Part shown: positions 22,071 to 22,410 of the stretch, in pieces
Layout of the letters: each line of letters opens with the position of its first letter
Numbering within the stretch: position 1 is the first letter of the stretch
From: Planctomycetaceae bacterium
GTDB lineage: Bacteria; Planctomycetota; Planctomycetia; Pirellulales; Pirellulaceae
DNA: 22,410 bases
Assembly: GCA_003501565.1 (NCBI GenBank)
Contig: DNPC01000667.1
Span: 1 to 22,410, forward strand
Direction: 5' to 3'
Made by a program: the position numbers and the translations under genes
Notes under the pieces: generated by a model
What the model was told of the DNA's origin: nothing
Databases searched by the model: none
The model's input: only the letters and a program-made list of their open reading frames with translations

Positions 22071-22410
22071 ACTACCGACGCATTGCCTGGATAGGCAGCA
22101 CGACCGACGCAGGACTCAACTGGCTCAAGACCCAGCTCACGCTGTTAGATACCCTTCAACTTGATACCTACGAAGTCGAAAGCACTTCCGCTCTGGTAGA
22201 TTCTGTACGCGGCGCTGCCGAATTGTCGCCTCAACGGATCGTCATCGTCGCAAACGAACGCTTGGACTTGACCACGACTCTATCCAGCAGGTGCCGCGAG
22301 GCGGCTGGCGAAGTACCCGTTGGGTGGGCGACCAGCAATCATTTCGACGGCTCACGCCGCACGGGAATTGGCGCACTGGGCGAGTTTTCCCAGCCGTGGT
22401 ATCGATGGTG
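22067..22410 (+). CDS. partial gene coupled to HTH-EIIA, runs off the window
   Basis: The GTG at 22067 overlaps the stop of the preceding gene as GTGA. The frame has a stop at 22058-22060, so nothing further upstream can be its start. It then stays open for 114 codons to the window end. GGATGA (22055-22060) lies six bases before it as a weak ribosome-binding site. The protein begins NYRRIAWIGSTTDAGLNWL, with a middle of SPQRIVIVANERLDL and an end of SRRTGIGALGEFSQPWYRW. It reads like a small alpha/beta domain, and the RTG...WYRW ending recalls, from memory, uncharacterised planctomycete proteins. I do not assign a function. The close coupling suggests it works with the EIIA fusion. Confidence 0.65.
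   Translation, partial: MNYRRIAWIGSTTDAGLNWLKTQLTLLDTLQLDTYEVESTSALVDSVRGAAELSPQRIVIVANERLDLTTTLSSRCREAAGEVPVGWATSNHFDGSRRTGIGALGEFSQPWYRW

Noticed and set aside
1..22410. tRNA or rRNA genes, CRISPR arrays, insertion sequences or prophage genes
   Set aside because: No tRNA-type T-arm motif in an intergenic region, no regularly spaced repeats, and no transposase or phage-like protein was found.

Overview
The window looks like a chromosomal segment of a planctomycete, probably of the Pirellulaceae type (inference, no database search). The signs are many secreted proteins of unknown function, an SHD1-domain protein, a DUF3500 protein, a fusion of a helix-turn-helix domain with a PTS EIIA domain, a giant propeller-type hybrid histidine kinase, and many genes with weak or no Shine-Dalgarno sequence. 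I saw no tRNA, rRNA, CRISPR array, transposase or prophage gene.

Layout. Positions 37-4575 (minus) encode a hybrid sensor kinase of about 1,510 residues, divergent from an SHD1-domain secreted protein (4769-6835, plus). A small unknown gene (6932-7447, minus) follows, then two housekeeping genes on the plus strand: pdxJ (vitamin B6) and dapA (lysine/diaminopimelate). Next come a short unknown gene (9788-10129), a secreted unknown protein (10202-11365, minus) and the magnesium transporter mgtE (11409-12755, minus). From 13157 to 17755 four plus-strand genes encode exported proteins: a small Cys-containing protein, two thioredoxin-fold proteins that have lost the CXXC active site, and a protein with Pro-rich pentapeptide repeats. 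A DUF3500 protein (17824-18909, minus) converges on them. The 18910-19487 interval holds a strong minus-strand intrinsic terminator, a long imperfect hairpin and a possible 62-residue ORF. Then come a divergent Mur-ligase paralogue (19488-21044, minus) and, divergently, an HTH-EIIA fusion (21354-22070) that overlaps by 4 bp a gene running off the end (22067-22410+).

How the genes relate. DapA supplies the diaminopimelate/lysine branch and PdxJ makes the PLP precursor, so both feed general metabolism. The Mur-like protein resembles MurE but lacks several of its catalytic residues, so it is probably not the cell's ordinary MurE. The exported genes at 13157-17755 look like an envelope cluster of unknown role. 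The kinase probably senses a periplasmic signal through its propeller and signals through its own receiver domain; it has no DNA-binding domain, so a partner must carry the output.

Most promising for something new: the pair of cysteine-less thioredoxin-fold exported proteins, the Mur-ligase paralogue, the HTH-EIIA gene with its coupled partner and perfect 18-bp upstream palindrome, and the structured RNA-like element at 19131-19216.
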